The notes beneath the pieces were generated by a model, which was not told the DNA's origin, did no database searches, and saw only the letters and a list, made by a program, of their open reading frames with translations. The position numbers and the translations under genes were made by a program. Shown here piece after piece: positions 55,014 to 62,357 of a stretch of 62,357 nt of DNA. Each line of letters opens with the position of its first letter. Position 1 is the stretch's first letter. Source of the stretch: Kitasatospora aureofaciens (GTDB taxonomy: Bacteria > Actinomycetota > Actinomycetes > Streptomycetales > Streptomycetaceae); contig NZ_JAHTKP010000044.1 in the NCBI RefSeq assembly GCF_019192735.1, forward strand, positions 1 through 62,357, written 5' to 3'.

Positions 55014-57275
55014 CGCCCAGTCCGCGACGTTCAGCGCCGACCAGATTCCGTGCACCGGGGTGACGACCAGCCGGATCGAGGTCTGCCCGGCGAGGGGCAC
55101 GTGCACCGGTACCGCGTCGTCGCCCGCGCCGAGGGCGCGGGAGTGCCACAGCGTGCTGCCGTCGCCGCCCTGCACCGAGAAGATCACGCCGCCGGGGGAG
55201 GCCGTCAGGTCGTCGACGCCGGCGACGGCATCGAACGATGTGCAGCTGCGGTTGAGGTCGATCCGGGTGGTGGCGGGCGCGTGCACGGTGATGGCGTGCG
55301 GGTGGTAATCGCCACCGATCCAGGCGCCGCTGCGCTGCCAGAACCAGTCGCCGTCCTTCTGCCGGATGCTCGGGCCGGGCGGGGGCACCCGGTGGTTGCT
55401 GGGCTTGACGACGGGCAGGGAGTCGGCCCAGAAGTCGGTGGGCGCGGGCGGCGACGGCGGGGTGACGGTCGGGGTCGGCACCGGGGGCGGGGTCGGCGTG
55501 GGGACGACGGGCACCTCGGGCGTGGGCACCGGCGGTACCTCGGGCGTCGGCACGGGCGGCACGGTGGGGGCCGGCGGGGCCGGTGGGGCGGGCGTGGACT
55601 TCGGGGGCGGCGCGCCGGTGGGCGCGGGCGTGGGCGCGGGCGCGGTCCTGGCCGTCGGGGTCGGCGTGCGGGTCGGCGACGGGGACGGCTTCGCGGCCGG
55701 GCTGGGCGTGGATGCGGGCTCCGGCGTCGGGTCGGCGCTGGTGGGCGCAGGCGCGGGTGCCGCGGGTACGGGCGCCGCCGGGCTGGGGGCGGCCGGGGCG
55801 GTGGTGGCGACCGGAGCTGCCACCGGGGGCTTGGGCTCGGAGGAACTGGTGAGCGCGTAGGCGGCGACGGCGGCCGCGGCCACCGCGACGGCGGCCGCGA
55901 TGCCGGCCTTGGCGGCGGTGCCGAGACCCTCGCCGGCCACGGCAGCGGCACTGGATCCACTCCCGCCCGCGGCACCACCGGCCGCACCAGCACCACCGGC
56001 ACCCGCACCCGAAGCACCCGCACCGGCCGCCGAGCCGGCCGTGGACCCCGACGTCGCCGCCGTCGTGCCGGCTGCCGCACCGCCGACCACGGCGGCACCG
56101 CCCACCGCGGCCGCGGCGGCGCTGAACCCGGCGACCCCGACCCAGACGAGCACGCCACCGGGCAGCAGGGCGCGCAGACCGGTGTTGATCTCGGACAGTT
56201 CCAGGCACGCGGCCGTGCAGCGGTCGCACTCCTTGAGGTGCCGCCCGACCTCCGCCGACGCCCGCTTGCGCAGCGAGCCGCGCGCGTACGCGCCGAGCCG
56301 GCCGGCGTACGCCTCGCACGAGCCGTCCTGGCTGCCGGAGACGTGCGCCTGGAGGAACCCGGCGGCGAGCCGGTCACGGGCCCGGTGGGCCTGGACGGCG
56401 GTCGCGTTGGCGGTCTTGCCGAGCATCACCGCGACGGTCTTGGGGGATTCCCGCTCGACCTCGGTGTGCCAGAGCACCACCCGGTCGTCCTCGGGCAGTT
56501 CGGCGTACGCCTGCATGACCATGCGCTGGTCGGCCATCGCCATCGTCCAGGCGTCGGCGCCGGGGTCGGCCAGGTCGAGGTCGACGACGGCGGCCGAGGT
56601 CTGGGCGAACACGCTGAAGTCGTCGACGAGTTGCTCGCGCCGCTCGCTGCGGGTCCAGGCCGCGGCGACGTTGCGCACGGCGGTCAGCAGGTAGGCGCGG
56701 ACGGCGAACCCGGGCCCCTTGCCCGCCCTGAGCGCCTGCAGGGTGCGGGCGAAGACCTCGCCGGCGAGGTCCTCGGCGGTGAAGCTGTCCCGGCAGCAGG
56801 TGCGGGCGTAGCGGCGGACGGAGTCGGCGTGCCGGCGGTAGATCTCCTCGTACGCGGTGTCGTCGCCGGCCCGGACCCGGGCGGTCAACTCGGCGTCGGA
56901 GGGCGGGCGCTCGCCGTCCACCGGGTCGGCGGGGGCGGGCACGGTGGGGCGGACGGGGCGGCCGTCGCCGACGAACGCCTCGGGGGCGACGCCGCCCCGG
57001 CCGGCCGGGGCCTGGCCGGGCACGCGGCCCGATGGGAGGGCGGCGGCGGAGGCGGAGAGCGACTCGCGGCCGGGCATCCCGGCCTGGTCGGGGACGTGGC
57101 CGGCGGACGGGCCGGCGGCCGATCCCGGTACGGCGCCGGGCACTTGGCCGGGCATCCCGCCGGAGAGGCCCCCGGACGCGCCGTCGGGCAGACCCGCGGA
57201 CCGGCCGTCAGCCAGACCGTCAGTCCGGCCGAAGTCGAGGCCGTAGCCGTAGTCGTTCTGTTCCTCGGCGCTCAC
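54990..57275 (-). CDS. Large sigma-70-like factor with zinc-finger-like segment, membrane helix and external domain
   Basis: GTG 57275 gives 761 aa. The first 120 residues are disordered. ECF-like region 2 lies at about 131-200 (EIYRRHADSVRRYARTCC, AEDLAGEVFARTLQAL) and region 4 at about 245-305 (LPEDDRVVLWHTEVERESPKTVAVML). A zf-HC2-like segment with H-x3-C-x2-C (RHLKECDRCTAACL, near 343) follows. Two hydrophobic stretches (about 365-400 and 470-492), a Pro/Thr-rich wall-spanning linker (about 495-630), and an external beta-domain of about 125 residues (HRVPPPGPSIRQKDGDWFWQ ...) resembling NPCBM-type carbohydrate-binding folds complete it. A sigma factor fused to its own sensor is unusual. 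Confidence 0.85.
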   Translation of the reverse strand: MSAEEQNDYGYGLDFGRTDGLADGRSAGLPDGASGGLSGGMPGQVPGAVPGSAAGPSAGHVPDQAGMPGRESLSASAAALPSGRVPGQAPAGRGGVAPEAFVGDGRPVRPTVPAPADPVDGERPPSDAELTARVRAGDDTAYEEIYRRHADSVRRYARTCCRDSFTAEDLAGEVFARTLQALRAGKGPGFAVRAYLLTAVRNVAAAWTRSERREQLVDDFSVFAQTSAAVVDLDLADPGADAWTMAMADQRMVMQAYAELPEDDRVVLWHTEVERESPKTVAVMLGKTANATAVQAHRARDRLAAGFLQAHVSGSQDGSCEAYAGRLGAYARGSLRKRASAEVGRHLKECDRCTAACLELSEINTGLRALLPGGVLVWVGVAGFSAAAAAVGGAAVVGGAAAGTTAATSGSTAGSAAGAGASGAGAGGAGAAGGAAGGSGSSAAAVAGEGLGTAAKAGIAAAVAVAAAAVAAYALTSSSEPKPPVAAPVATTAPAAPSPAAPVPAAPAPAPTSADPTPEPASTPSPAAKPSPSPTRTPTPTARTAPAPTPAPTGAPPPKSTPAPPAPPAPTVPPVPTPEVPPVPTPEVPVVPTPTPPPVPTPTVTPPSPPAPTDFWADSLPVVKPSNHRVPPPGPSIRQKDGDWFWQRSGAWIGGDYHPHAITVHAPATTRIDLNRSCTSFDAVAGVDDLTASPGGVIFSVQGGDGSTLWHSRALGAGDDAVPVHVPLAGQTSIRLVVTPVHGIWSALNVADWAEARFRCS

Positions 57276-57702
57276 AACGGACCCCAGATTCCACGACAGC
57301 CCCCGTAGTGTGGCAGGGCGCGCGGGAGTGCGTAGACGCACGGTTCCCCGTCGCACGGCGCCGACGGCGCGCGAAGGGCGCGCATCGGGACATTGGCTCC
57401 AACCACGGGCAAAGGATGGCATAGCGCAGAGATGGGCGGTAGCCGGACCGGCCGGTACCCACTCTTCCGAGGGGCCGTCGCGGATGTGTTCGCCCAGCGC
57501 GCGGCGACGGGTTGCGCGACGCCCACACCCGGCGCGCGGTCAGTGCTCGCGCGCCGGTTCTCGTCCAACTCCCTTGTCCACCACGGCACCGCGCCGCAGC
57601 CGAGCCACAACCCCGAGCCACGGCCAGGAGCCACAACCCCGAGCCACAACCCCGAGCCACGGCACCCGCGCCGCGGCCCAAAGCCGTGTCACCCGACGGA
57701 CG
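57276..57702. other. Gene-free stretch with 13-bp repeats
   Basis: About 430 bases between the sigma factor start and the TetR stop hold no gene. They contain a tandem repeat (57601-57665) and the presumed promoter of the sigma factor gene, in which no clear -35/-10 pair could be chosen. Confidence 0.5.
57601..57665. repeat. 13-bp tandem repeat, five units
   Basis: Units CGAGCCACAACCC at 57601 and 57640, and variants at 57614 (CGAGCCACGGCCA), 57627 (GGAGCCACAACCC) and 57653, lie in strict 13-bp phase. Confidence 0.85.
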
Positions 57703-58557
57703 TCACCGCGCCCGCAGGCCGTCCAGCAGGATCTGCAGCAGCCGGTCCGACGGCCCGGACACCGCGTGACCCTCCGTCGGGGAACCACCCACGACCCCCG
57801 GCACCCCGGCCGGCACCGTCCGCGCCGCGTGCACCGGCACCGACGCGGTCAGCACCAGCACCACGTCCGCCACCGTGACGCCCGCCCGCAGTTCGCCCGC
57901 CGCGCCCGCGCGGGCCACGAGGGCGGCCAGTAACTGGAGCAGCAGCCGCGGATCGGCGTCCGCCGCCGTCGGGTCGCCGGCCGGCGACGCCTCCTCGCCG
58001 CGCAGGTCGTACCGGGCCGCGACGGCCTGCTCCGGCGCCCGCTGCTCGGGCACCCGGCCCAGCTCCTCCGCGTACCGGAACGCCTCCGGCGGCAGCAGCC
58101 GCCCGGCGCCGGTGCTGACCGCCCGCGCCAGGTACCCGGCCAGCGCCTCCCAGGCGCCGCCGCCGCCGTACAGCGACTCGCGCGCCTGTGCGGTCAGCCA
58201 GGCCACCTCCTCGGCGGCGATCCGCTGGACCAGCACCTCCTTGCTCGGGAAGCGCCGGTACACCGTGCCGACCCCGACCCCGGCGCGACGGGCGACCTCC
58301 TCCATGGGCGCGCCGTACCCGAACTCGCCGAACACCTCCCGGGCGGCCCGCAGCACACTCTCCAGATTCCGCCGGGCATCCACCCGCAGCCGGGCGCCCG
58401 GTACGGCCGCCGGTGAGGGCTCGGCCCGGTACGGGACGCCGGCGTACGACAGCCCGTGCTGCGGTGGCAGATCCACCGGGCCGCGCTGCTCCGGCACCGT
58501 GCCCTGGCCGGCGTGCGATGCGCCCGCCCGCCCCAACACCTGTTCCTGCTCCATCAT
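57703..58557 (-). CDS. TetR-family regulator with long N-terminal tail
   Basis: ATG 58557 follows GGGGGAGAG and gives 284 aa. About 55 disordered residues precede the HTH (about 60-105: ARRNLESVLRAAREVFGEFGYGAP, then EVARRAGVGVGTVYRRFPSK), a textbook TetR pattern. The ligand domain is helical, with a Gly/Glu-rich insert. Targets are unknown. The gene is divergent from the NDH-2 gene and could control it. A 15-bp palindrome, TGGCCA-CAC-TGGCCA (58950-58964), in the shared gap is one candidate site. Confidence 0.88.
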   Translation of the reverse strand: MMEQEQVLGRAGASHAGQGTVPEQRGPVDLPPQHGLSYAGVPYRAEPSPAAVPGARLRVDARRNLESVLRAAREVFGEFGYGAPMEEVARRAGVGVGTVYRRFPSKEVLVQRIAAEEVAWLTAQARESLYGGGGAWEALAGYLARAVSTGAGRLLPPEAFRYAEELGRVPEQRAPEQAVAARYDLRGEEASPAGDPTAADADPRLLLQLLAALVARAGAAGELRAGVTVADVVLVLTASVPVHAARTVPAGVPGVVGGSPTEGHAVSGPSDRLLQILLDGLRAR

Positions 58558-59112
58558 CTCAACTCTCCCCCGCAGGCGTCCGAACCCGGACCCTGTCGTC
58601 GCCCGCCCCTGCACCCCCCGGTGCAGCTCAGTCCGTCAGAAATGACCCGATGACCCATCGCTCGTGCCGCCCGTCGCTGTCCGGTGACCACGGTCGTGCC
58701 ACCGGGCCGGGCCGCGCGTCGGGCTCGGCGCGTCGGCACCGTCCGGGGCCTTGTCCGGGAACTACCCTTCCCCGGATGACTGCCCCGCAGTCGGGTTCTC
58801 GCGCCAACGCTGGAACTGGCCGTAGTGGCCGCTCCACGGTGCGTCGCCGCCGATTGTCATGGCGGTGGCCGCTCCGGCACACAATCCGACCATAGTTCAC
58901 GGCTCTCCGAAGCCGAAAGTGCGTCAGAAACTCACCCGGGCAGCACAACTGGCCACACTGGCCACTCGCACCACATCCGGCCCCGTACGGACTGTGGACA
59001 AGACGGCCCCCCGCGGTCCTTCATAGGGGGCGTGACGGGGGGGGACCCCCGGGCGGGGGACGCTCCCGGCCCGACGGCCGGGACGAAACGTCACTACGTC
59101 AGGAGGTGCACC
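58558..59112. other. Gene-free divergent region with candidate regulatory sites
   Basis: The 555 bases between the TetR and NDH-2 genes hold no gene. Seen within are a 15-bp palindrome TGGCCACACTGGCCA (58950-58964), GTGGCCGCTCC repeated at 58825 and 58865 (40 bp apart), and a G-rich run near 59037-59045. No -35/-10 pair could be chosen with confidence. Confidence 0.45.
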
Positions 59113-60486
59113 ATCAGGATCCTGATCGCCGGAGGCGGCTGCGCCGGGATGGCCACCGCGCTGCACCTCCAGCGCGGCCTGCGCGAACGGCTGCGCCGCG
59201 GCGAGGTGGAGATCACCGTCGTCGAGCCCCAGGCCTACCTCACCTACCACCCGCTGCTCGCCGAGGTCGCGGCCGGCTCGATCGACCCCCGCCACGCGGT
59301 CGTCCCGCTCCGCCGGGCCCTGCCGGACTGCCGGGTGCTCACCGCCCGGATCACCCGGATCGAACATGCAAGTCGCCGGGCCTGGGCCGACGCCGCGGCT
59401 CCCGGTGAACCCGCCGCCCCGGTCGAACTCCCATACGACGTCCTGGTGGTGGCGCCCGGCTCGGTCTCCCGGACGGCCCCCGTCCCGGGCCTCGCCGAGT
59501 ACGGCCTCGGCTTCTCCACCGTCGGCGAGGCGGTGGGCCTGCGCAACCACGTCCTCGAACAGCTCGACCTCGCCTCCGCCACCCGCGACCCCGCCCTGCG
59601 CCAGTCCGCGCTCACCTTCGTCTTCGTCGGTGCCGGCTACGCGGGCGTCGGCGCGCTCGCCGAGCTGGAGGACATGGCCCGGTACGCGGTGCGCGGCTAC
59701 CACAACGTCGCCCCGGAGGACCTGCGCTGGGTCCTCGTCGAGGCCACCGACCGGATCCTCGCCGAGGAGTCGCCAGAACTGGCCGCGCACACCCTCGGAC
59801 AGCTGCGCGAACGCGGCGTCGACGTCCGGCTGGGCACCACCCTGGAGTCGGCGGCCGGCCAGGTCGTCGCGCTGTCCGACGGCAGCCGGTTCGGCGCCCG
59901 CACCCTGGTCTGGACAGCCGGGGTGCGCCCGTCCCCGCTGCTGCGCGACACCGACCTGCCGCTGGACACCCTCGGCCGGGTCCGCTGCCTGCCCACCCTC
60001 CAGGCCGTCGGCCCGGACGGACGCGCGCTGCCCGGCGCCTGGGCGGCCGGCGACTGCGCGGCCGTGCCCGACCCGCACGCGGACGGCGCCCCCTGCGCGC
60101 CCAACGCCCAGCACGCCTTCGCCCAGGCCGAGCTGCTCGCCCGGAACATCGCGGTCGCCCTGGACGGCGGACCGCACGCGGCCGGCCTCGCCGACTACCG
60201 GCCGGTCCAGGCCGTCTGCTCGACCTCGCTCGGCCTGCGCCGCGCCGTCGCCCACACCCGGCGCGGCGGACGGCTCACCGGGCGGCGGGCCTGGTGGCTG
60301 CACCGCGCCCGGCATCTGCGCCGCCTGCCGAGCGCGGACCGGCGGGTGCGGGTGCTGATGGACTGGCTGCTCGGCGGGCTGTTCTCCCGCGAGGTGGTCT
60401 CGCTCGGGACGCTGGAGCACCCGCGTTCGGAGTTCGAGGCGGGGTTCGGACGGCGGCCGGACCCCGGGCCGGACGCTCCGGCGTGA
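59113..60486 (+). CDS. ndh: NADH dehydrogenase type II (NDH-2)-like, ATC start
   Basis: A perfect AGGAGG (59101-59106) lies six bases before ATC 59113, and ATC-AGG-ATC-CTG would read MRILIAGGGCAGMATAL, the expected N-terminus of this family with its FAD glycine motif. No ATG, GTG or TTG lies in between. The only in-frame alternative, GTG 59032, has a poor site and adds 27 non-family residues. The 457-aa protein then has GAGYAGVGALAEL (NADH-binding) and AAGDCAAVPDP (FAD) and a basic C-terminal membrane-associating region. NDH-2 feeds electrons from NADH to quinone without pumping protons. Confidence 0.82.
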   Translation: MRILIAGGGCAGMATALHLQRGLRERLRRGEVEITVVEPQAYLTYHPLLAEVAAGSIDPRHAVVPLRRALPDCRVLTARITRIEHASRRAWADAAAPGEPAAPVELPYDVLVVAPGSVSRTAPVPGLAEYGLGFSTVGEAVGLRNHVLEQLDLASATRDPALRQSALTFVFVGAGYAGVGALAELEDMARYAVRGYHNVAPEDLRWVLVEATDRILAEESPELAAHTLGQLRERGVDVRLGTTLESAAGQVVALSDGSRFGARTLVWTAGVRPSPLLRDTDLPLDTLGRVRCLPTLQAVGPDGRALPGAWAAGDCAAVPDPHADGAPCAPNAQHAFAQAELLARNIAVALDGGPHAAGLADYRPVQAVCSTSLGLRRAVAHTRRGGRLTGRRAWWLHRARHLRRLPSADRRVRVLMDWLLGGLFSREVVSLGTLEHPRSEFEAGFGRRPDPGPDAPA

Positions 60487-60603
60487 CGGACCGGACGGCC
60501 ACGCCGGGCGCGCGCGACTTCCGGAATCGGGCCTCCGCCTGACAGGATCAGCCCCAACCGAGTCATTACCCCGTGTGTCGATGTGCACACAAAAAGTGAT
60601 GAT

Positions 60604-61977
60604 ATGACTGGAAAACGAGGAAGCGGCCGTCGTTTGAACCTCATGCGCTGGAGCGCCCGGCTCACCGGAGTCCCCTGGCGTGCCGCCCCGCAGACCGCGG
60701 CCGGCACGGGGGAAGGCGCGCCCTCCGGCGACGTCGTGGTCCCCAGCCCGCGCGACCCGACCAACCTCGCCACTGCGGCGGAACTCCTCGACCCGCACAA
60801 ACCCCAGCACCTGCGCGAGGTCCTCAACCGCATCCCCGCCCCCGTCGCCGTCACCTACGGCCCCCTGCACCAGCTCGCCCACGCCAACCGCGCCTACCGC
60901 GAACTCTTCGGCGACCGCCCCACCGGCCTGCCCGCCTGCGAGGCCCTGCCCGAGCTCAACACGCTCGGCGTCCTGCCGCTGATGGACCAGGTCATCCGCG
61001 GCGGCCGGCCGCGCAGCGTCAAGGCCCGCTGCATCCTCGGCCTCACCGGCAACCGCTACTACAACGTCTCCTGCGTCCCGCTCGGCACCGGGGACACCGG
61101 TGACACCCCCGTCGGCGGCCCGCCCGCCGGCGTCCTCATCTTCGCCGCCGAGGTCACCGACCAGGTGCTCGCCGCCGCCCGGCTCCGCGAGGCCGAACGC
61201 CGCCAGCGCGAGGCCGCCGTCACCCTCCAGCGCAGCCTGCTCCCGCAGAAGCTCGACCAGCCGGCCGACCTCCGGGTCGCCGCCACCTACCAGCCCGGCG
61301 GCGCCGAGGCGGCGGTCGGCGGCGACTGGTACGACGTCATCGCCATCGACGGAGGGCGCACGGCACTCGTCATCGGCGACGTGATGGGCCGCGGTCTGCG
61401 TGCCGCCGCCGTCATGGGCCAGCTGCGCACCGCCGTCCGCGCCTACGCCCGCCTCGACCTGCCTCCGCACGAGGTGATGCGCCTGCTCGACGGCCTCGCC
61501 ATGGAGATCGACGCCAACCAGATCGCCACCTGCACCTACGCCGTCTGGGACCCGCGCCGCCGCACCCTCTCCTATGCGTCCGCCGGCCACCTCCCCATGC
61601 TCCTGCGCTGCCCCGACGGCACCATCCTGCGCAGCGAGGAACAGAACGGCCCGCCCCTCGGCACCGGCGGCGGCCTGCACGTCTCGCACACCCTGCGCCT
61701 CCTGCCCGGGACGACCGGCGTCCTCTATACGGACGGACTGGTCGAGCGCCGCGACGAGGACATCGACCAGGGCCTCGACCTCCTCGCCCGCACCCTCACC
61801 GGCGCGGTGGGGGCACCCGAGGTGATCTGCGCCCGCCTGCTGCGCGCGATGGGCGTCACGTCGGAGCACGACGACGACGTGGCCGTCCTGGCATTCCAGC
61901 TGCCGGCCGACGAGAACGCGGAGGAGACTGTCGAGGCCCTGGAACCCGCGCTTGACTCGGTCTCCGGAGAGGTCTAG
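60604..61977 (+). CDS. PAS-PP2C (SpoIIE) phosphatase
   Basis: ATG 60604 is used, giving 457 aa, though GTG 60583 is also possible and neither has a clear ribosome site. A PAS-like domain (about 75-190: EVLNRIPAPVAVTYGPLHQL, NRAYRELFGDRP) is followed by a short coiled coil (REAERRQREAAVTLQRSLLP), the linker common to RsbU-type enzymes, and a PP2C domain (about 215-440) with GGDWYDVIAI, VIGDVMGRGLRAAAVM, SAGHLPMLL, YTDGLVER and SEHDDDVAVLAF. It probably acts on an anti-sigma antagonist in response to a signal bound by PAS. It stands just upstream of an rRNA operon leader. Confidence 0.92.
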   Translation: MTGKRGSGRRLNLMRWSARLTGVPWRAAPQTAAGTGEGAPSGDVVVPSPRDPTNLATAAELLDPHKPQHLREVLNRIPAPVAVTYGPLHQLAHANRAYRELFGDRPTGLPACEALPELNTLGVLPLMDQVIRGGRPRSVKARCILGLTGNRYYNVSCVPLGTGDTGDTPVGGPPAGVLIFAAEVTDQVLAAARLREAERRQREAAVTLQRSLLPQKLDQPADLRVAATYQPGGAEAAVGGDWYDVIAIDGGRTALVIGDVMGRGLRAAAVMGQLRTAVRAYARLDLPPHEVMRLLDGLAMEIDANQIATCTYAVWDPRRRTLSYASAGHLPMLLRCPDGTILRSEEQNGPPLGTGGGLHVSHTLRLLPGTTGVLYTDGLVERRDEDIDQGLDLLARTLTGAVGAPEVICARLLRAMGVTSEHDDDVAVLAFQLPADENAEETVEALEPALDSVSGEV

Positions 61978-62164
61978 TGTTCTTCGAGCTGCCTGGCAGG
62001 GAGCACCGGACACGCATCGGCGCGGACGGTCCCGGGGCAGCCAATCCTCTGAAACACCACTTCCCGGTTCGGGCTGGATCGCGTCTTGGCGCGGCTCGGT
62101 GCGTATTCGGCGTGCGCGGTTAATTGGATTGCGGCCGGATTCGCTTTTCGGAGCGGGGATCGGC

Positions 62165-62170
62165 TAGAGT
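62165..62170 (+). promoter_or_regulatory. First rRNA operon promoter -10
   Basis: TAGAGT matches the -10 consensus of Streptomyces rrn promoters. A weak -35 precedes it, and the 16S leader follows. Confidence 0.55.
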
Positions 62171-62257
62171 TTGAAACGTCGGACGGGGCATCAAGTCCCG
62201 GAAGACACCGGCGAGTTGGATGACGAAGCCCCGGAAAACGGAGCGGAAAACATCTGG

Positions 62258-62263
62258 TAAGCT
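62258..62263 (+). promoter_or_regulatory. Second rRNA operon promoter -10
   Basis: TAAGCT in the context TCTGGTAAGCTGGAAACACG resembles the downstream promoter of streptomycete rrn operons, with GGAAAACGG upstream. Confidence 0.55.
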
Positions 62264-62357
62264 GGAAACACGAAAGAACGAAGCGCCCGGAGGGCCCGCT
62301 GGAAGGCGGTCCGAAGGAAGTGTCCGTTCCTTGAGAACTCAACAGCGTGCCAAAAGT
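62264..62357 (+). other. 16S rRNA leader (antitermination/processing region), cut by window edge
   Basis: The stretch ends CCTTGAGAACTCAACAGC and GTGCCAAAAGT, the conserved sequence just before the 16S gene in Streptomyces rrn operons (recalled). The 16S gene should begin a little beyond the window. Confidence 0.8.

Noticed and set aside
58924..62013. Minus-strand open frame of about 1000 codons opposite NDH-2 and the PAS-PP2C gene
   Set aside because: It is antisense to two genes with clear motifs and carries none itself.

Overview
The window is high-GC actinobacterial DNA, most likely from a Streptomyces or Kitasatospora chromosome. Evidence is the strong G/C bias at third codon positions, frequent GTG starts, apparent leaderless promoters, a complete conservon (cvnA-D plus two P450 genes), a Streptomyces-type ESX (type VII secretion) locus, LCP and M23 cell-wall proteins, a c-di-AMP riboswitch, and the edge of an rRNA operon. 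No prophage, plasmid, transposase or CRISPR locus was seen. All calls come from reading the sequence. Family names rest on recognised motifs and recalled family features, not on searches.

Layout. Bases 1-10102 (minus strand) are a type VII secretion operon: a small membrane protein, EccD, a MinD/ParA-like ATPase, the three-ATPase-domain EccC, an associated protein, two WXG100-like proteins, and two further small ESX-associated proteins, the last cut by the window edge. 10377-13620 holds a secreted protein, an LCP cell-wall transferase and an SRPBCC protein. 13856-20897 holds a VOC protein, a beta-phosphoglucomutase/GH65 phosphorylase pair joined by two tiny overlapping ORFs, a PoxB-like enzyme, and an XRE-cupin regulator with a small membrane protein. 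20944-28257 is a mixed housekeeping and stress segment: MocR regulator, ECF41/SigJ-type sigma factor, alpha/beta hydrolase, UppP, NRDE protein, AhpD-like protein and PEP-mutase-like protein.

28301-33453 is the conservon. 33733-42398 has a PP2C phosphatase, a TetR/hydrolase pair with a palindromic operator, a YiaA/B protein, a riboswitch-controlled M23 peptidase, and several membrane or unknown proteins. 42710-46590 has an unusual short leader ORF with a near-perfect extended Shine-Dalgarno sequence, the initiator tRNA gene, a PrsW-like protease, TrmB and LhgO.

46859-48925 is the most striking locus: a Ro60 (TROVE) gene preceded by three tandem Y-RNA-like modules. Two carry tRNA-like T and D arms in permuted order and one lacks them. 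48989-62357 contains an NsdA/NsdB-like regulator, a solitary asparagine-synthase-like protein with a degenerate ATP motif, a universal stress protein, a DsbA/FrnE protein, a large membrane-anchored sigma factor with a fused zinc-finger-like segment and external domain, a TetR regulator, an NDH-2-type dehydrogenase whose best start is ATC, a PAS-PP2C phosphatase, and the leader and promoters of an rRNA operon whose 16S gene lies just outside.

A pattern recurring through the window is short perfect tandem repeats (12-21 bp units) that cover or abut stop codons.
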